Notes under the pieces: model-generated
Told to the model about the DNA's origin: nothing
The model's input: only the letters and a program-made list of their open reading frames with translations
The model's database searches: none
NCBI RefSeq assembly: GCF_023159225.1
Contig: NC_063161.1
Location: forward strand, 119,019,958-119,083,957
DNA from: Perognathus longimembris pacificus
Lineage: Eukaryota > Chordata > Mammalia > Rodentia > Heteromyidae
DNA length: 64,000 nucleotides
Direction: 5' to 3'
Part shown: piece by piece, positions 22,588 through 34,064 of the stretch
How the letters are laid out: every line of letters starts with the position of its first letter
How positions within the stretch are numbered: position 1 is the first letter of the stretch
Made by a program: the position numbers and the translations under genes

Positions 22588-23549
22588 AGATTCTACCTCA
22601 CCATTGTAAGATGGGCCAACATAGACAATTCAACAATAATAAATATGGCAGAAATGGAACCCTATTACATTGTTGGTGGGAATGAAAACTAGTATAACTA
22701 CTCAGGCAGTTCGGAGATTCCTTAAAGAACTAAACATAGCACTGCCCTATGATCCACCACTCTTGAGCATCTACCCAGAGCATTACAAGTTAGAATACAG
22801 TAAAGGCATTTGCACATTCTTATTCATTGCTGCACTATTCACAATAGTCAAGTTAGGGAAACAGCCCAGATGCCTTACACTGGATGAGAGGATCCAAAAA
22901 ATGTCATATATATGTACAATGGAATTTACTCATCCATTAGAAAGAATCATGTTACGTAATTTTCAGGAAAATGGATGGACCTAGAAAAAATTATATTAAG
23001 TCAAGTAAGTCAGCCTCAGAAAGACAAATGGCATGTTTTGCTCTCATGTGGAAGCTAGATCTAAAATACAACATATACTAAAATATAACATGTACAGGGC
23101 TCTATGCATTTACGCACAGACTGACTAAAGGATGGTATACTTAGGGAAGAAATTCAAGGGTGTAACTCCTCTGAACAACAAATGTACTGTTTATCAAAAT
23201 GAATACCAAGAAGTGAAACATGGTTTGGGGGGAGGCACACAAATGGAGGGAAAAGAAAGAGCAGATGCAATCGTAATATTCAATGTGCATTATATAAAAA
23301 CTTGAGGTAGAGATGGGAGAGGGAAACAGAAAATAAAGGAAGGGATGACACTGACTGAGGAGCATTGTGCTCACACCTAACTTGTGGAATTATAACACAC
23401 TTTTGTACAACAGCTTAATAATAGAGAAGTGGCTGTTGTGTATTTGAGGAGAATGCAAGCTGAGTTGAGCTAGTCCAGAGATTCTGAGAACATAATCCTT
23501 AATACAATCATGAAGGACAGCATCCCGGGCACAGACAGGACATCTTAGT

Positions 23550-23700
23550 GTGTTTCACAAACAACAAAGAAGCCAATATAGTGGGAGCAAAGGCATGGTA
23601 GGAGAACATGAGGAGGAGGGGCAGAGAGAAGACCAAAGAGGCAACAAGGCAAAGGGCAAATTGTGTAAAGCCTTGTAAATGGTCACATTAAAACAGCAGT
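23550..23700 (+). mobile_element. Right part of an old mammal-wide repeat
   Basis: Continuation of the element begun at 20924, separated from it by the LINE-1. Confidence 0.45.
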
Positions 23701-23994
23701 GAGAGAAAAACCTATAAATGTCCAAATTTATAAACAGACTCAATATTGCACTGAGCATCATGAACTTTTCCAAGATTAGGCAAAAGCAGGCAGAAGTGAT
23801 TTCTTTTATTGGAAACCATGTGGCCAACCTAATTCTGTGTAGCTGACTCTAGTAAACCAGAGGCTTATCAGGCTGGCTCTGGTACAAGCCAATATTGCTG
23901 GTTTAATTTGACTCACATGTGTTGGGCACCTGCTCTGTCTACCTGGCCCTGAGCTGCTGCAGGCACGTGCCTGGCCATTTCCTTCATCTAGCAA

Positions 23995-24118
23995 GAGGGT
24001 CCCAATTGGACAATACAGCCACCTGAGGAGTTAAAAAAATTCTCACAAAGATCAATTAAGTCAGAATCTCTGAGGGCAGGGCTTAGAATCTGTACTTTAA
24101 AATGGTGGTTCTCAAGGC
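23995..24118. mobile_element. MER5A-like DNA transposon fragment
   Basis: gtcagaatctctgagggcag, cttagaatctgtactttaaa and tggtggttctcaag resemble the MER5A hAT-type element from memory. Confidence 0.5.
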
Positions 24119-24308
24119 TTAAGTGGGCTTTAAAAGTCACTTTCCTATCCCCTACCCATGTAGTATAGGAAAATGACGTGCTTTATCATTTTGAAGATTT
24201 TAGGCTAAGATTCAAGGTTCTTTGCTCTTCAGACCTGGCCTCTGCACCCAAACTTCCATCTTAGTCCTGTATCAAATAATTTCTCCATTCCTGTCAAGCT
24301 TCTCCCAA

Positions 24309-24535
24309 GGTTTTTTTTTTATTTAAATTTTATTGTAAAAGTGATTTACAGAGGGGTATAGTTACATAAGTCAGGTAATGAGTACATTCTTTTTTAACAG
24401 TGTTACCCTGTTCCCTCCTTTTCTCCCACTTTTTCCCCTCCAATCCCACCTCCTCAGCCCTCCAAGTTGGAAAGTTTATTTCCAACATAATGTCTAGTGA
24501 GTATCACTGCTGAATTAGTTCACCCTTTGGTGCCT
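24309..24535 (-). mobile_element. LINE-1 3' end
   Basis: T-rich tail complement, then gttacataagtcaggtaatg and catgtctagtgagtatcact-type sequence. Confidence 0.8.
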
Positions 24536-24706
24536 TGAGCTCCTGTGACTTGCTCACTTTGAATATCTTCTCCTGCCCCATCCTCTCTAAATAAACCTTT
24601 TAGGTCTTTAAAGCAGAGTTCAAGCCCTCAGTGAAGTCTTCATAGCATCCTCACAGTCCTCACTGCCTGGAATAATCATTCTCTACTCTACTTCCTGAAG
24701 TGTCTA

Positions 24707-25010
24707 GACCAAGGTCAAGCAAACTCTTTCTGTAAAGGACTTTTTCTGTAAAGATAGAAACATTTCAGGTGTTGTGTGCTCTAGGGTTTCAGTTCCAAGT
24801 TCTTCACTCCACAATTACAGCCTGAAAGCAGCCCTAGACACTATGTAAACAACTGAGAGACAGAGAGACAGAGAAAGAGAGATAAACAGAGATAGAGACA
24901 GACAGAGAGACAGAGGGAGAGAGAGAGAGACAAAGAGTACTAATAAAACCTTATTTAAAGAAGCAGGGCTTTAGGCCATAGTTTACCAAACTCTGCTGTA
25001 GGTCATTGAT
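24707..25010. mobile_element. Possible nonautonomous DNA transposon fragment
   Basis: agcaaactctttctgtaaaggac on the left and ggccatagtttaccaaactctg on the right look like ends of a hAT-type repeat. A GA-rich run (24857-24932) lies between them. Family assignment is from memory and weak. Confidence 0.35.
24857..24932 (+). repeat. (GAGACA)/(GA)n low-complexity run
   Basis: Repeated agacagagagac-type units within a possible transposon fragment. Confidence 0.85.
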
Positions 25011-25319
25011 GTGACCCTTGGCCTATCCCCTGCCTTGTAATACTGGAGATTCTCTATATCTGTGTGGTGTTTCCTAGCCAGCTTATAGGTCCTAGAGAGA
25101 GAAGTGTATAAATAGTCTCAAAAACTTGAAAGGCCTTGATTTAAGAGTCCTCTTGAGTCATTTCCATCTCTCATTTCTATTCAAATAGCAGCTTTATCAT
25201 GCGTCCTGTGTACCTCCACCCTCACCTCACAAAGCACATTTCCCAAACCTCCCAGTATACATTGGATTAGGCACTTCCTAAGTCCAGGGCTGAGGAAATG
25301 CACCTGGTGACATCAATGA

Positions 25320-25920
25320 GCCTCTTTTTTTTTCCTTTGATGAATCATTTTTTATTTTTTTTTATTTATTGCCAAAGGGAAGTATAGAGGGGTACAGCTA
25401 CATACGTAAGGCAGTGAGTACATTTCTTGTTCAACTTGTTACCTCTTCCCTCATTTTCCCCCGCATCCCCCCTTTTCCCTTTCCTCCCCCATGAGGTTGT
25501 ACAGTTGGTTTACACCAAATGGTTTTGTAAGTATTGCTTTTGGAATGGTTGGTCTTTTTATCCTTTGTCTCTCCACTTTGGTATTCCCTTTCTCTTCCCT
25601 TGTTCTAGTACACATATATACAGTATCCACAGTACTAAGATGAGATACAATGATAGCAGGGGTACAACCACAGGAAGGGAATATGAGAGGAAAAAAGGGT
25701 ACAGTTTCACATGGCATGTTGAAAATAATTACAACAATGATATAACACTTGTTTCCATAATGTGGAATTTATCCTGTACTTTATCAATTTATTTGGACAC
25801 TATCTCATGGTATATGTCACTGTTTCCATCAACTCCTGTCATATGTATATATTCTACATAGTCCTTGACTTCACTAGTTCCATTTTCACATATGTACATT
25901 GAATATTATGTTGTGTTTTC
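25320..25920 (-). mobile_element. LINE-1 3' region
   Basis: Starts at the antisense tail (atagaggggtacagctacat, gtaaggcagtgagtacattt) and continues through L1 3'UTR (ttacaccaaatggttttgta). The open frames here are L1-derived noise. Confidence 0.8.
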
Positions 25921-26016
25921 CCACTAATCTGTTCCTTCTTCCTCTGTCCCTGTCTTTCCCATTCCATTCAACCTACCCTCATTCAGAAGACATATGTTTC
26001 AGTTTTCTGATGTTCA

Positions 26017-26130
26017 TTTTTTTACAATTCATTTTTATTTTGTTGTAGAGGTGGTTACAGTTACATAAGTAAGAAAATGAGTATTTCTTGTTACACATTG
26101 TTGCCCCCTCCCTCATTTTTTTTCACAATA
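26017..26130 (-). mobile_element. LINE-1 3' end
   Basis: tagaggtggttacagttacataagtaag followed by the antisense C/T-rich 3'UTR. Confidence 0.7.
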
Positions 26131-26289
26131 GTACAAAATGCCATATATTTAGAAAAAATAAGGATATTATCCTACAAATGAAGGCTTTGGAGAGACTGAA
26201 GGAAAAGAGATGGCTTATATGTCTTAAAATCACAAAGAATGATAGTTTGCTTTCTTCGTGGAATTTTCAAACAGCAATCCATCCAGGGC

Positions 26290-26365
26290 TGACATCCAAT
26301 AAGAAATATATCCCTTACCTGACTCATGCAACTGTAACCCCTCAGACTATCACCTTTATAATAAC
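26290..26365 (+). mobile_element. LINE-1 3' end
   Basis: ttacctgactcatgcaactg, taacccctcagactatcacc. It abuts an opposite-facing L1 tail. Confidence 0.65.
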
Positions 26366-26476
26366 ACTTTTTTTATTTTTATAATGATAATTACTTATTT
26401 ATTGTCAAAGTGATGTACAGAGGGGTTACAGTTTCATACATTTCTTGTACTATTTGTTACCTCCTCCCTCCATCAG
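26366..26476 (-). mobile_element. LINE-1 3' end
   Basis: tattgtcaaagtgatgtacagaggggttac, ttcttgtactatttgttacctcc. Tail-to-tail with the preceding fragment. Confidence 0.8.
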
Positions 26477-27426
26477 TGAGCCTCTTCAGTCACCTCTGTG
26501 GTGAAATGAGTTTTCATCAAGATCTTGTGGGAGATGTGACCGTCCTTACTTCCTCTCCAAAGATAGCTGTGAAAACAGCAAGTCCTGATGTCAAAGGTCA
26601 GATGAAACTTCAGCCTCAGTGGGGACCCACCCCAGAGCTGCCAAGGAAAGTGATGCAGAGGAAGGGCAAGGCAGCCTTGAAGGGCAGGACTCGCATCCTT
26701 GAGGAGGAGCAGGGAAGGAAGAAGATATTTACCCTGGTCCTCTTCAAAAAAGCATGAGTTGGTATCTGTTTCCTCATTTAGATGGAGAGACTCGTGGTTT
26801 ATGTCACAAGAAAAATGCTTTTGATTTCCTAAAGCTTTGCTCACAAAAAATGGAATATACTTTCCTATAAAGAAGAAAGGTTAGCATTATGAATTACTCA
26901 TGGCACATGTTTTGTACTTTTGTCCTTTATTTTTGCTTGTTTCTTTTTTGGATTTTTTTGTCTTATTTTTAGTGGCAATTCCTAAGTGGAGAATAGAGAC
27001 CCTATAGGGAATGCTAGAAGCTCTAGAGCACATATAGTACAAAATTAAATCAGTATTTCAGAGGGCATTTATGAGGAAGCCACAGGAAAAAGTACAGCAG
27101 TTCTTTGGACAGGAGTACACATCCATAAATATAAAAAGACACCAGAGCATAAATGACACTTAAAATAGTTGGACAGAGCGCGAAAGGCAGTAAATCTCCC
27201 TGCCTAGCCACTGTTCCAGGCCATAGCAAGCATGCAGGCAGGCACTTAAGACTCTAGGTAGTCAGGAAATAGGGACCTTGAGAACACTCCCTCACACTTG
27301 CTCCTGCCCTTTCCTGGCACAGGAACACAATTCCCAGGCCTGAGTGCCTTCCCCACCCTATCAACAGGAATGACGTGAATGAGTCTCGGGTCCCTGAAAA
27401 TAGTTAGGTATTAAAAGTCCGTCAGT
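26477..27426. other. Intronic sequence, no gene seen
   Basis: Open frames of 115 codons (+) and 123 codons (-) cross 26410-26844, partly over an L1 tail. I see no domain in either and no exon signals. Confidence 0.45.
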
Positions 27427-27631
27427 GGGGCTGGGAATATGGCCTAGTGGCTTGCCTTGTATACTTGAAGCTGTGGGTTCAATTCTCCAGTACCACATAT
27501 ATAGAAAATGGGCAGAAGTGGCGCTGTGGCTCAAGTGGCAGAGTGCTAGCCTTTAGCAAAAAGAAGACAGGACAGTACTCAGGCCCTGAGTTCAAGGCAC
27601 AGGACTGGCAAAAAAAAAAAAAAAAAAAAAA
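27427..27631 (+). mobile_element. ID-like/tRNA dimeric SINE
   Basis: Full dimer with a 22-base A tail. The flanks aagtccgtcagtggg (27415 on) and aagtccaccagtggg (after the tail) are its target-site duplication with two changes. The first half lacks about 10 bases of its A-box arm. Confidence 0.92.
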
Positions 27632-29298
27632 GTCCACCAGTGGGAAAATGAGGAACCCCACACTTATCCTAATAAATCCTTCCTCAATGCTGAAGTGGCT
27701 CTTGAAAATATCCACTCTTATCTGTGTCCCCTTATGTTTGTTGGGGTTCTAATGGTAGTTATACAGCAAACATAGACTGTGTAGTGTACAGAGACAAGCT
27801 ATAGAAGAAAAAGCGCAAGACTTGTGGCCAAGGGCCTCTGTGACCTGTGAAAGAAGAGACAGACCTTCTTGCTCCCATCTCTAGCCAATTTTGTAGAGGA
27901 TAGAAGACCTTGGTGACAAGACCCATTTTCAAATCCTCAGAGTCTGGTTCCTCCTTTATAACAAAAACATCCCACCTGCAGAATTAGAGTAATGGTCAAA
28001 TGAAAAGCCACCTTCAATGTTCCCAGTGTAGTAATGCTAAATGCAAACTGAATGTTAAGATATGTTAATTTTGTGCCTGTATCACTTCCTTCCTTGTTCT
28101 CTTTTTTGAAAAATTATGAGGGTTTTGCTGAATATTTTCTCTATCTAGCCTATCCAAACAAATCTAAAAGTAGGCCAGGCCAAAGGAAGAAAATGATGAT
28201 AGTAATAGTAATTATACCCTACTTCATGAAATATATAGCCTAGCAATATGTCTGTCTTCACAAAAGTCTTTCATCCTTCACCTTTAACACCTTATCTCTG
28301 GAAGGCATATAGAAAGACAAGATCAACTCCAAAAAAAATACTATTCTATCAAGAATCTTTTTATGTGAAAAGTCCATTATAATTATTCAGATCTTCATTT
28401 CTCTGTTGGCAACACAGCTCAGAAATAATGAGCTCCCTGTACATTTTGTTGCCAAGGAGATAAGCCCAAAAATTTCATTCAAGGCCCTTCTGGAACCTGG
28501 CAAAGATCATTGTGTATAATGTGTGACTCTTTGAAGTGGTGTCAAGAGATAAACCAGCACAAGTCTGTGTGTCTGTTGTCCTGCCAGCTTCCTGAGCCCA
28601 GAGAAAGAATTTAGGCAGGGAAGAAAATGACCCTGGAATCCCTACATGCACAGTAAAAATGGCACATCCTTTTAATTCCTCTCCTTGTAATTCTGTGGTT
28701 CTCTACCCTATTAAACTTCCCTGCCATTCCACTCACGGTTCCTGCACTGGCTCATCACTGTCAAAGTGTTTTGTCAAATCACTTATCATCAAGATGCAGA
28801 ATGCCACAGGATTTTTCTAAAGAGTGCCTGCTAAGCACTCTGAGATTGTTTCTAAACTGATACAAGTACAAGAGAGAAAAATAAATAAATAAATAAAAAG
28901 TTGAAGTGGAAGAAACGTGACGCAAAACAAGGCTTTTGTTAAGTAATCATTACAGAGCCCTCTCTACTCTCATTTAAAAAAAAAATTGTTGAAGATCAAA
29001 CATGCTTTATACAAAACTTGATTTGATTGTGAAATAGAATATTTTGTTCTATGAAAATAAACTTTGCTCTCTGTATCTTGTGGGTTCCATGTTCAAGGAT
29101 TCAACCAAGTACAGTTCAGAAGTGTCCGGGAAAATAATTTGTGTCTATAGTAAGAAAGTAGACTTTTTCCTTCTCATTTTTCCCCCCAAATACAGTAATA
29201 TCAGTAACAGATAGCACTTACAGTTTAATAAATATTATAGATATGATAGATGCTGTTTAAAGTATACAGAAGGATATGAATGTGTTATGTGAAAATAC

Positions 29299-29300
<2 letters not shown>
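27632..29300. other. Intronic sequence, no gene seen
   Basis: Contains a short (AAAT)n run near 28880. No exon or clear repeat is recognised. Confidence 0.45.
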
Positions 29301-29336
<36 letters not shown>

Positions 29337-29340
29337 TGTG
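29301..29340 (+). repeat. (GT)n microsatellite
   Basis: Interrupted once by TA. It abuts the tail side of the antisense SINE that follows. Confidence 0.95.
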
Positions 29341-29342
29341 TA

Positions 29343-29460
29343 TAATTGTCCTGGAGCTTGAACTCAGGGCCTGGGCACTGTCCCTGAGCCTTTGTACCTC
29401 TTTACCTCTTGAGCCACAATTCCTCTTCTGACTTTTTAGTTGTTAAAAATAAAAGTGTTA
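29343..29460 (-). mobile_element. B1/tRNA composite SINE, tRNA half only
   Basis: gagcttgaactcagggcctgggcactgtcc, cttgagccacaattcctctt, then broken by the next SINE. Confidence 0.75.
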
Positions 29461-29655
29461 GGGCTGGGAATATGGCCTAGTGGCAAGAGTGCTTGACTCG
29501 TATACATGAAGCCTTGGGCTCGATTCCCCAGTACCACATATATAGAAAATGGCCAGAAGTGGCGCTGTGGCTCAAGTGGCAGAGTGCTAGCCTTGAGCAA
29601 AAAGAAGCCAGGGACAGTGCTCAGGCCCTGAGTCCAAGACCTAGGACTGGCAAGC
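29461..29655 (+). mobile_element. ID-like/tRNA dimeric SINE inside an older SINE
   Basis: Complete dimer followed by (AAAT)n to 29692. The flanks aataaaagtgtta and aataaagtgttac mark the target-site duplication. Confidence 0.92.
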
Positions 29656-29657
29656 AA

Positions 29658-29692
<35 letters not shown>
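29656..29692 (+). repeat. (AAAT)n tail microsatellite
   Basis: About nine AATA units expanded from the SINE tail. Confidence 0.9.
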
Positions 29693-29703
29693 AGTGTTAC
29701 AGT

Positions 29704-29870
29704 GCCAGGCACTGGTGGCTCACACCTGTAATCCTAGTTACTCAGGAGGTTGGGATCTGAGGATCGTAGTTTAAAGCCAGTCTAGGTAGAAAAGTCCATG
29801 AGACTATTATCTCCAACTGGCCACCAAAGTATCTAAGATTACAGGCTGGAGCCACAGATGGCACGCTAAA
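29704..29870 (+). mobile_element. B1-like SINE head plus antisense remnant
   Basis: caggcactggtggctcacac to gactattatctccaactgg. The following ctaagattacaggctggagccac is oriented the other way and looks like the end of an older antisense SINE. Confidence 0.65.
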
Positions 29871-29904
29871 AATACTTTTTTAAATTTATTTTATTATTTT
29901 CATT

Positions 29905-30142
29905 TTTGTGTTGGTCCTGGGGCTTGAAATCAGGGCCTGAGCACTGTCCTTGAGTTTTTGGGGTTTTTTTTTCCTCCTTCAAGCTAGCTCTTTACCACTT
30001 TAGCCACAGCTCTACTTCAGGCTTTTTGCTGGCTATTTGGAAATAAGTCTCACCAACTTTGATTTCCAGGCTGGCTTTGAGTCACGATCCTCAGCTCTCA
30101 GCCTCCTGAGAAGCTAGGAGTGTGAGCCACCAGCACCTGAGT
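29905..30142 (-). mobile_element. B1/tRNA composite SINE
   Basis: ttggtcctggggcttgaaat, ctttagccacagctctactt, ggctggctttgagtcacgat and cagcctcctgagaagctagg. Nearly full length. Confidence 0.85.
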
Positions 30143-30194
30143 TGATACAGTAGGCTTGCCTCTCTCCTTATACATATTATTTGATTCCTAATCT

Positions 30195-31100
30195 ATTCTA
30201 AAGTTTTTTCTTTTTGCTTTGATTGTGAAATAGTCTCAATGTTACAAAATAAAAATTGGGAGTACAATACAAAGAACTTTTCCTACTTAATCTATTTATA
30301 AGTTTCTGACCCCATCACCCAGCGTGTAACCCTTCAAAGTTTGTCAGTTGTCCTAGCAATGCCTTTATAGCAAAAAAAAAAAAAAAAAACAACACCAAAT
30401 CAAACATTGCATTTAGCTGCCATGTCTCTTAAGTCTTTCTCCATGTGTAACAATTCCTTAGACTCCCTTAACTGTCTTGACTTTACTACTCTTGAAGATC
30501 ACAGACCTATTATTTTTAAATATATGCCCAGCTGTTTGGATGTGTCCATGTCCTCCTAATACCTAGGTTCAGGTTATACATCCTTGGCAGGGATAACACA
30601 ATAGTGATCCAGTGATCCAGTGATCCAGTGGGTTCTTGCTTCACACAATGGCATGATTGAGATAGTACCATCATTGCTGAAATGAATTCTAATCACTTAA
30701 AGGCACCTGCTGAATTTTTTCCATTGTAGAGTTATTTTTTTCTTTTCTCATAAGTATTTTGTGGAGAGATGATTTTTTAGATGATAGCAAATATTCTGTC
30801 CCATGTTGAACTTAATATTTGTTTATGTCTGTATGACTTGTAAAATCCTGTCTTATTCCATGAGCTATAATCTTTTGCTATCCTATTTCATTTCAATCAA
30901 AATTTCCCAGGTTAGGTCAATGAGACCTTAATTCCTGTGTCTTTTGACATATCATTCTTTGAGAACTTCATTACTTTCTGGCACAAGAAGATAGTCTATT
31001 CTCATCTTGAACTTTACCTGCACCAACTCTGAAGATTCGTATTCAGAAATGAAGATCTCACTGTTAGCCTTATTTGCTACTATTGGAAGTGTCACTATCC
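30195..31100 (-). mobile_element. Ancient LINE-1 3'UTR (L1M type)
   Basis: The block follows, in order, the 3'UTR of old mammal-wide L1M elements as I remember it: gggagtacaatacaaagaac, cattgcatttagctgccatgtctc, aggttatacatccttggcagg, tattttgtggagagatgatt, catatcattctttgagaacttc and tactttctggcacaagaag. Contains an A run at 30372 and a (GTGATCCA)3 run at 30605-30630. Confidence 0.75.
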
Positions 31101-31109
31101 TCAGTGTAT

Positions 31110-31195
31110 ATAAATAAGGACACATTCCAATGCCTAACGTATGAAACTGTAACCTCTTTGTACATCAGTTTGGTAATAAAAATTTGAAAAAAGTA
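31110..31195 (+). mobile_element. LINE-1 3' end
   Basis: ccaatgcctaacgtatgaaactgtaacc identical to the fragment at 1-179, ending in an A-rich tail. Confidence 0.85.
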
Positions 31196-31539
31196 AAAAT
31201 AGAAATAAATAAGGACACATGTATATTATTTGTATGTACATCCACATATATACTCTCTTAGAGACACATACATGTACATACACCAGAATGATCATTTCTA
31301 ATGCTCTTTAATGCAATAAACCACAAATCTTCCCTTGTATTCTTATCTAGCACCATAGGATTTGTTCTACTTTTTTTTCCTCTTGCCACATTTGTAGTTG
31401 CCTGCCTCCCACTATTCTCAATATAATTCCTTGGGTTTGATGGCACCCTGCATAGACATTTCCTATCACTGCTGCCCCATCACCACTTTCTTATTCCACT
31501 GGAATTCTGAATTCCTCACTAGCTTACCACCATGAGTCC

Positions 31540-31930
31540 ATTTTCTGTTCCTGTCACAAAATACCTGCAACTTAGCAATTTATAAAGAGGGATTTTGAAC
31601 TTCCAGCACTGTTTTGGCTCATACTAATGTAGGCTTAAAGTCCAAGAATGCAGCACTTCCATTGGCACAGCTACTGATGAGGCTCACTTGCTGCTTAGAC
31701 TATGGAAGATAGTAGAAACACCACAGGTATGTGTAGAAGAGATGAATAGAGGCCAAACTGGCCCTATAGCTAGCCCATTTCCATGAGGGATGCATTGATC
31801 CATCCATGCGGATTCCTCCCAACAGTGCTTCATTGAGGAATTAGATTCTAATACATGAATCCCTTGCATAGCTGCCCTCTTCACTACTCAGGCTCAACAC
31901 CCCATTGCCCTAGTTCTCCTCCTTGCTACA
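31540..31930. mobile_element. Old interspersed repeat, family not named
   Basis: Shares tcctgtcacaaaatacctgcaactta with the type seen at 8100, 33773 and 48495. Confidence 0.4.
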
Positions 31931-31993
31931 AATGCTGCTTCCATGAGCCTCACCCAGCAAATTTTAAATTGAATTATTAAGAAAGGAAGAGAA

Positions 31994-32197
31994 GGGGCTG
32001 GGAATATGGCCTAGTGGCAACAGTGCTTGCCTCGTATACATGAAGCCCTGGGTTCGATTCCCCAGCACCACATATATAGAAAATGGCCAGAAGTGGCGCT
32101 GTGGCTCAAGTGGCTGAGTGCTAGCCTTGAGCAAAAAGAAGCCAGGGACAGTGCTCAGGCCCTGAGTCCAAGCCCCAGGACTGGCAAAAAAAAAAGA
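31994..32197 (+). mobile_element. ID-like/tRNA dimeric SINE
   Basis: Complete, with aagaaaggaagagaa before (31979-31993) and after the tail as target-site duplication. The A-box reads cctagtggcaacagtgc. Confidence 0.93.
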
Positions 32198-32549
32198 AAG
32201 AAAGGAAGAGAAAAGGATGAGGAATTTCTGGCACATGATTTTCTAAACAGAACCAGATTGCTTCTAGGCTTATACGTGAGAGGGAGGAACGGTGTAAGGC
32301 AAAGGGAGTGGATGCTGGAAAAGCCTTCATGCTCCTCATGGCAGGAAGCATCTGTTTGACCAGCCTTGATTTCTCCCTCTAAGACAAACAATTACTTATA
32401 AGATCAAACCTTATTTGGTGCCACTGGTGAAGTACTCTCTTGTCATATTTCTGACTTTGAATCAAAGAATGGTATTTCTAATACCTTTTCTACTCCTATT
32501 CTCTAGTTTAGTAGCCATTAACTTTGGATCCACAAGCCTTTGCGATTTC

Positions 32550-32680
32550 TTTTTAATGTTTATTATAAAAGTGATATACAGAGGGCTTTCAGTTAGTTAC
32601 ATCAGTCAGGTCTTGGATACGTTTCTTTCTTTTCACAGTGTCACCTCTTCTCTTGTTTTTTCACCTTTGGGATTTTATAA
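32550..32680 (-). mobile_element. LINE-1 3' end
   Basis: tgatatacagagggctttcag, ttacatcagtcaggtcttgg. Confidence 0.7.
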
Positions 32681-32731
32681 ACACCATGTTTTTCTTTTTT
32701 TTTTTCTTTTTAGGTCAGCCTGATTTCTTCT

Positions 32732-33500
32732 TTTTCCTTTTTTTAAAATTGTTATTGTAAAGGTGATAAACAGAGAGTCTATAGTTACATAAATAAGGTA
32801 ATAAGTACATTTCTTTCTTAACACTGTCATGCCTTCCCTCACTTTCTCCCAGTTTTCCCTCCTAGGTCTCCATAAGTTGTATAGTTCATTTTAAACATAG
32901 TGTCTAGTATCACTGCTGCACTGTTCACCCTTTGTCCCATTATTTCTGTGCCCCGTTTGCCCTCCCCAAAACAGATAAACTTACATACAAGACAAAAGGT
33001 AAATAAAACAAAAACAGCAACAAAGGAGAAGAAAGTAACATAAAACCTCTTGTTTCCATATCCTGGAGTTCATTTCCATAATTATCATTTTATATGATCA
33101 TATGCACATAGTTGTTGAGCCTTTGTGATCCTTTCCTAAGAATATCTTCCTTGGGCCTCACTGTATGAATGTCTAGAGTCCTGTATAATTTATCATGTAC
33201 AAGTATTTTTTTGTCTTTTACCATCCACTGTGTTTACTTGTAGATTTATAAGCAAATTCTACTTACAACAAATGAGGGAAAAGAGGCAAGCTATGTTTCT
33301 TTGGGTCTGGCTTTCTTTGTTTAGTATTTTTTCCAAGTCTCTCCATTTCTTTTCAAATGGTACAATATCATTCTTTCTGATAGAAGCATAGAATTCCACT
33401 GTGTATATATACCACATTTCCTTGATCCCTCCATCCACTGAGGGGCATCTGGGCTGATTCCATACCTTGGCTATGGTAAACAATGATGCAATAAACATGA
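32732..33500 (-). mobile_element. LINE-1, ORF2 end and 3'UTR
   Basis: A second antisense L1 directly behind the previous one. 33259-33498 translates on the minus strand to an ORF2 C-terminal remnant (FIASLFTIAKVWNQPRC, MWYIYTVEF). Truncated and inactive. Confidence 0.88.
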
Positions 33501-33772
33501 TTATGCTCGTAGCTTTAGCATGGCCTTGGAAAACATGTTTTTCTTTTAGTAAAAAAAGAAATTCTACAGATTGTGAGGCCTTGACTTTAAGCCCCAGTAC
33601 CAGAACCTCCCCCCAAAAAAGTAATCACAAATATTCTTCAGAAAGCTTTAAACGATGATTACCTAGCATCATTAACTATTTATTGTGTACAAAAGAATAA
33701 GAACAAATTCAGTCTTACTGTAATCAAAAAAGCAGAGTAAAATGAAATCTTAATAATGAGAAAAGTATTAGG

Positions 33773-34020
33773 AAATCTCTATTTCTCATTGCTGCTATAA
33801 TAAAGTACCCAAGCTTGTGGCCTAAAACACCACAAACGTATTCTCTTTTAGCTCGGGAAGCCAGGCATTCAAAACATGTATTACTAAGCTAAAATCAAGG
33901 CCAACCCACCACGTTGTGTTCCTCCTGAAGGTGCTAGAGAGAAACCTACTTCCTTGCCTTTCTGTAGCCCATCTTCCATCTGCAAGGATGGTAACCAAGG
34001 ATCGCACATTTTTCTCCAAC
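33773..34020. mobile_element. Old interspersed repeat, family not named
   Basis: tgctgctataataaagtacc and ctgtagcccatcttccatct fit the same family as 8100, 31540 and 48495. Confidence 0.4.
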
Positions 34021-34064
34021 TCTGCTACCTATTTTCTCTATCATAAGGACATGTTTTCTTTTCC

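Larger units (their letters stand above)
21165..23430 (+). mobile_element. LINE-1, 3' part of ORF2 plus 3'UTR, broken
   Basis: About 1.8 kb of L1 once the two inserted SINEs are removed. The stretch 22670-22984 translates to a remnant of the ORF2 protein C-terminus (LSIYPEHYK, FIAALFTIVKLGKQPRC, MEFTHPLERI). Upstream frames are disrupted and the endonuclease and catalytic core are missing, so it cannot move by itself. Confidence 0.85.

Noticed and set aside
22670..22984. 104-codon open frame with a convincing protein-like sequence
   Set aside because: It is the degraded C-terminus of LINE-1 ORF2 within a truncated element, not a host gene.
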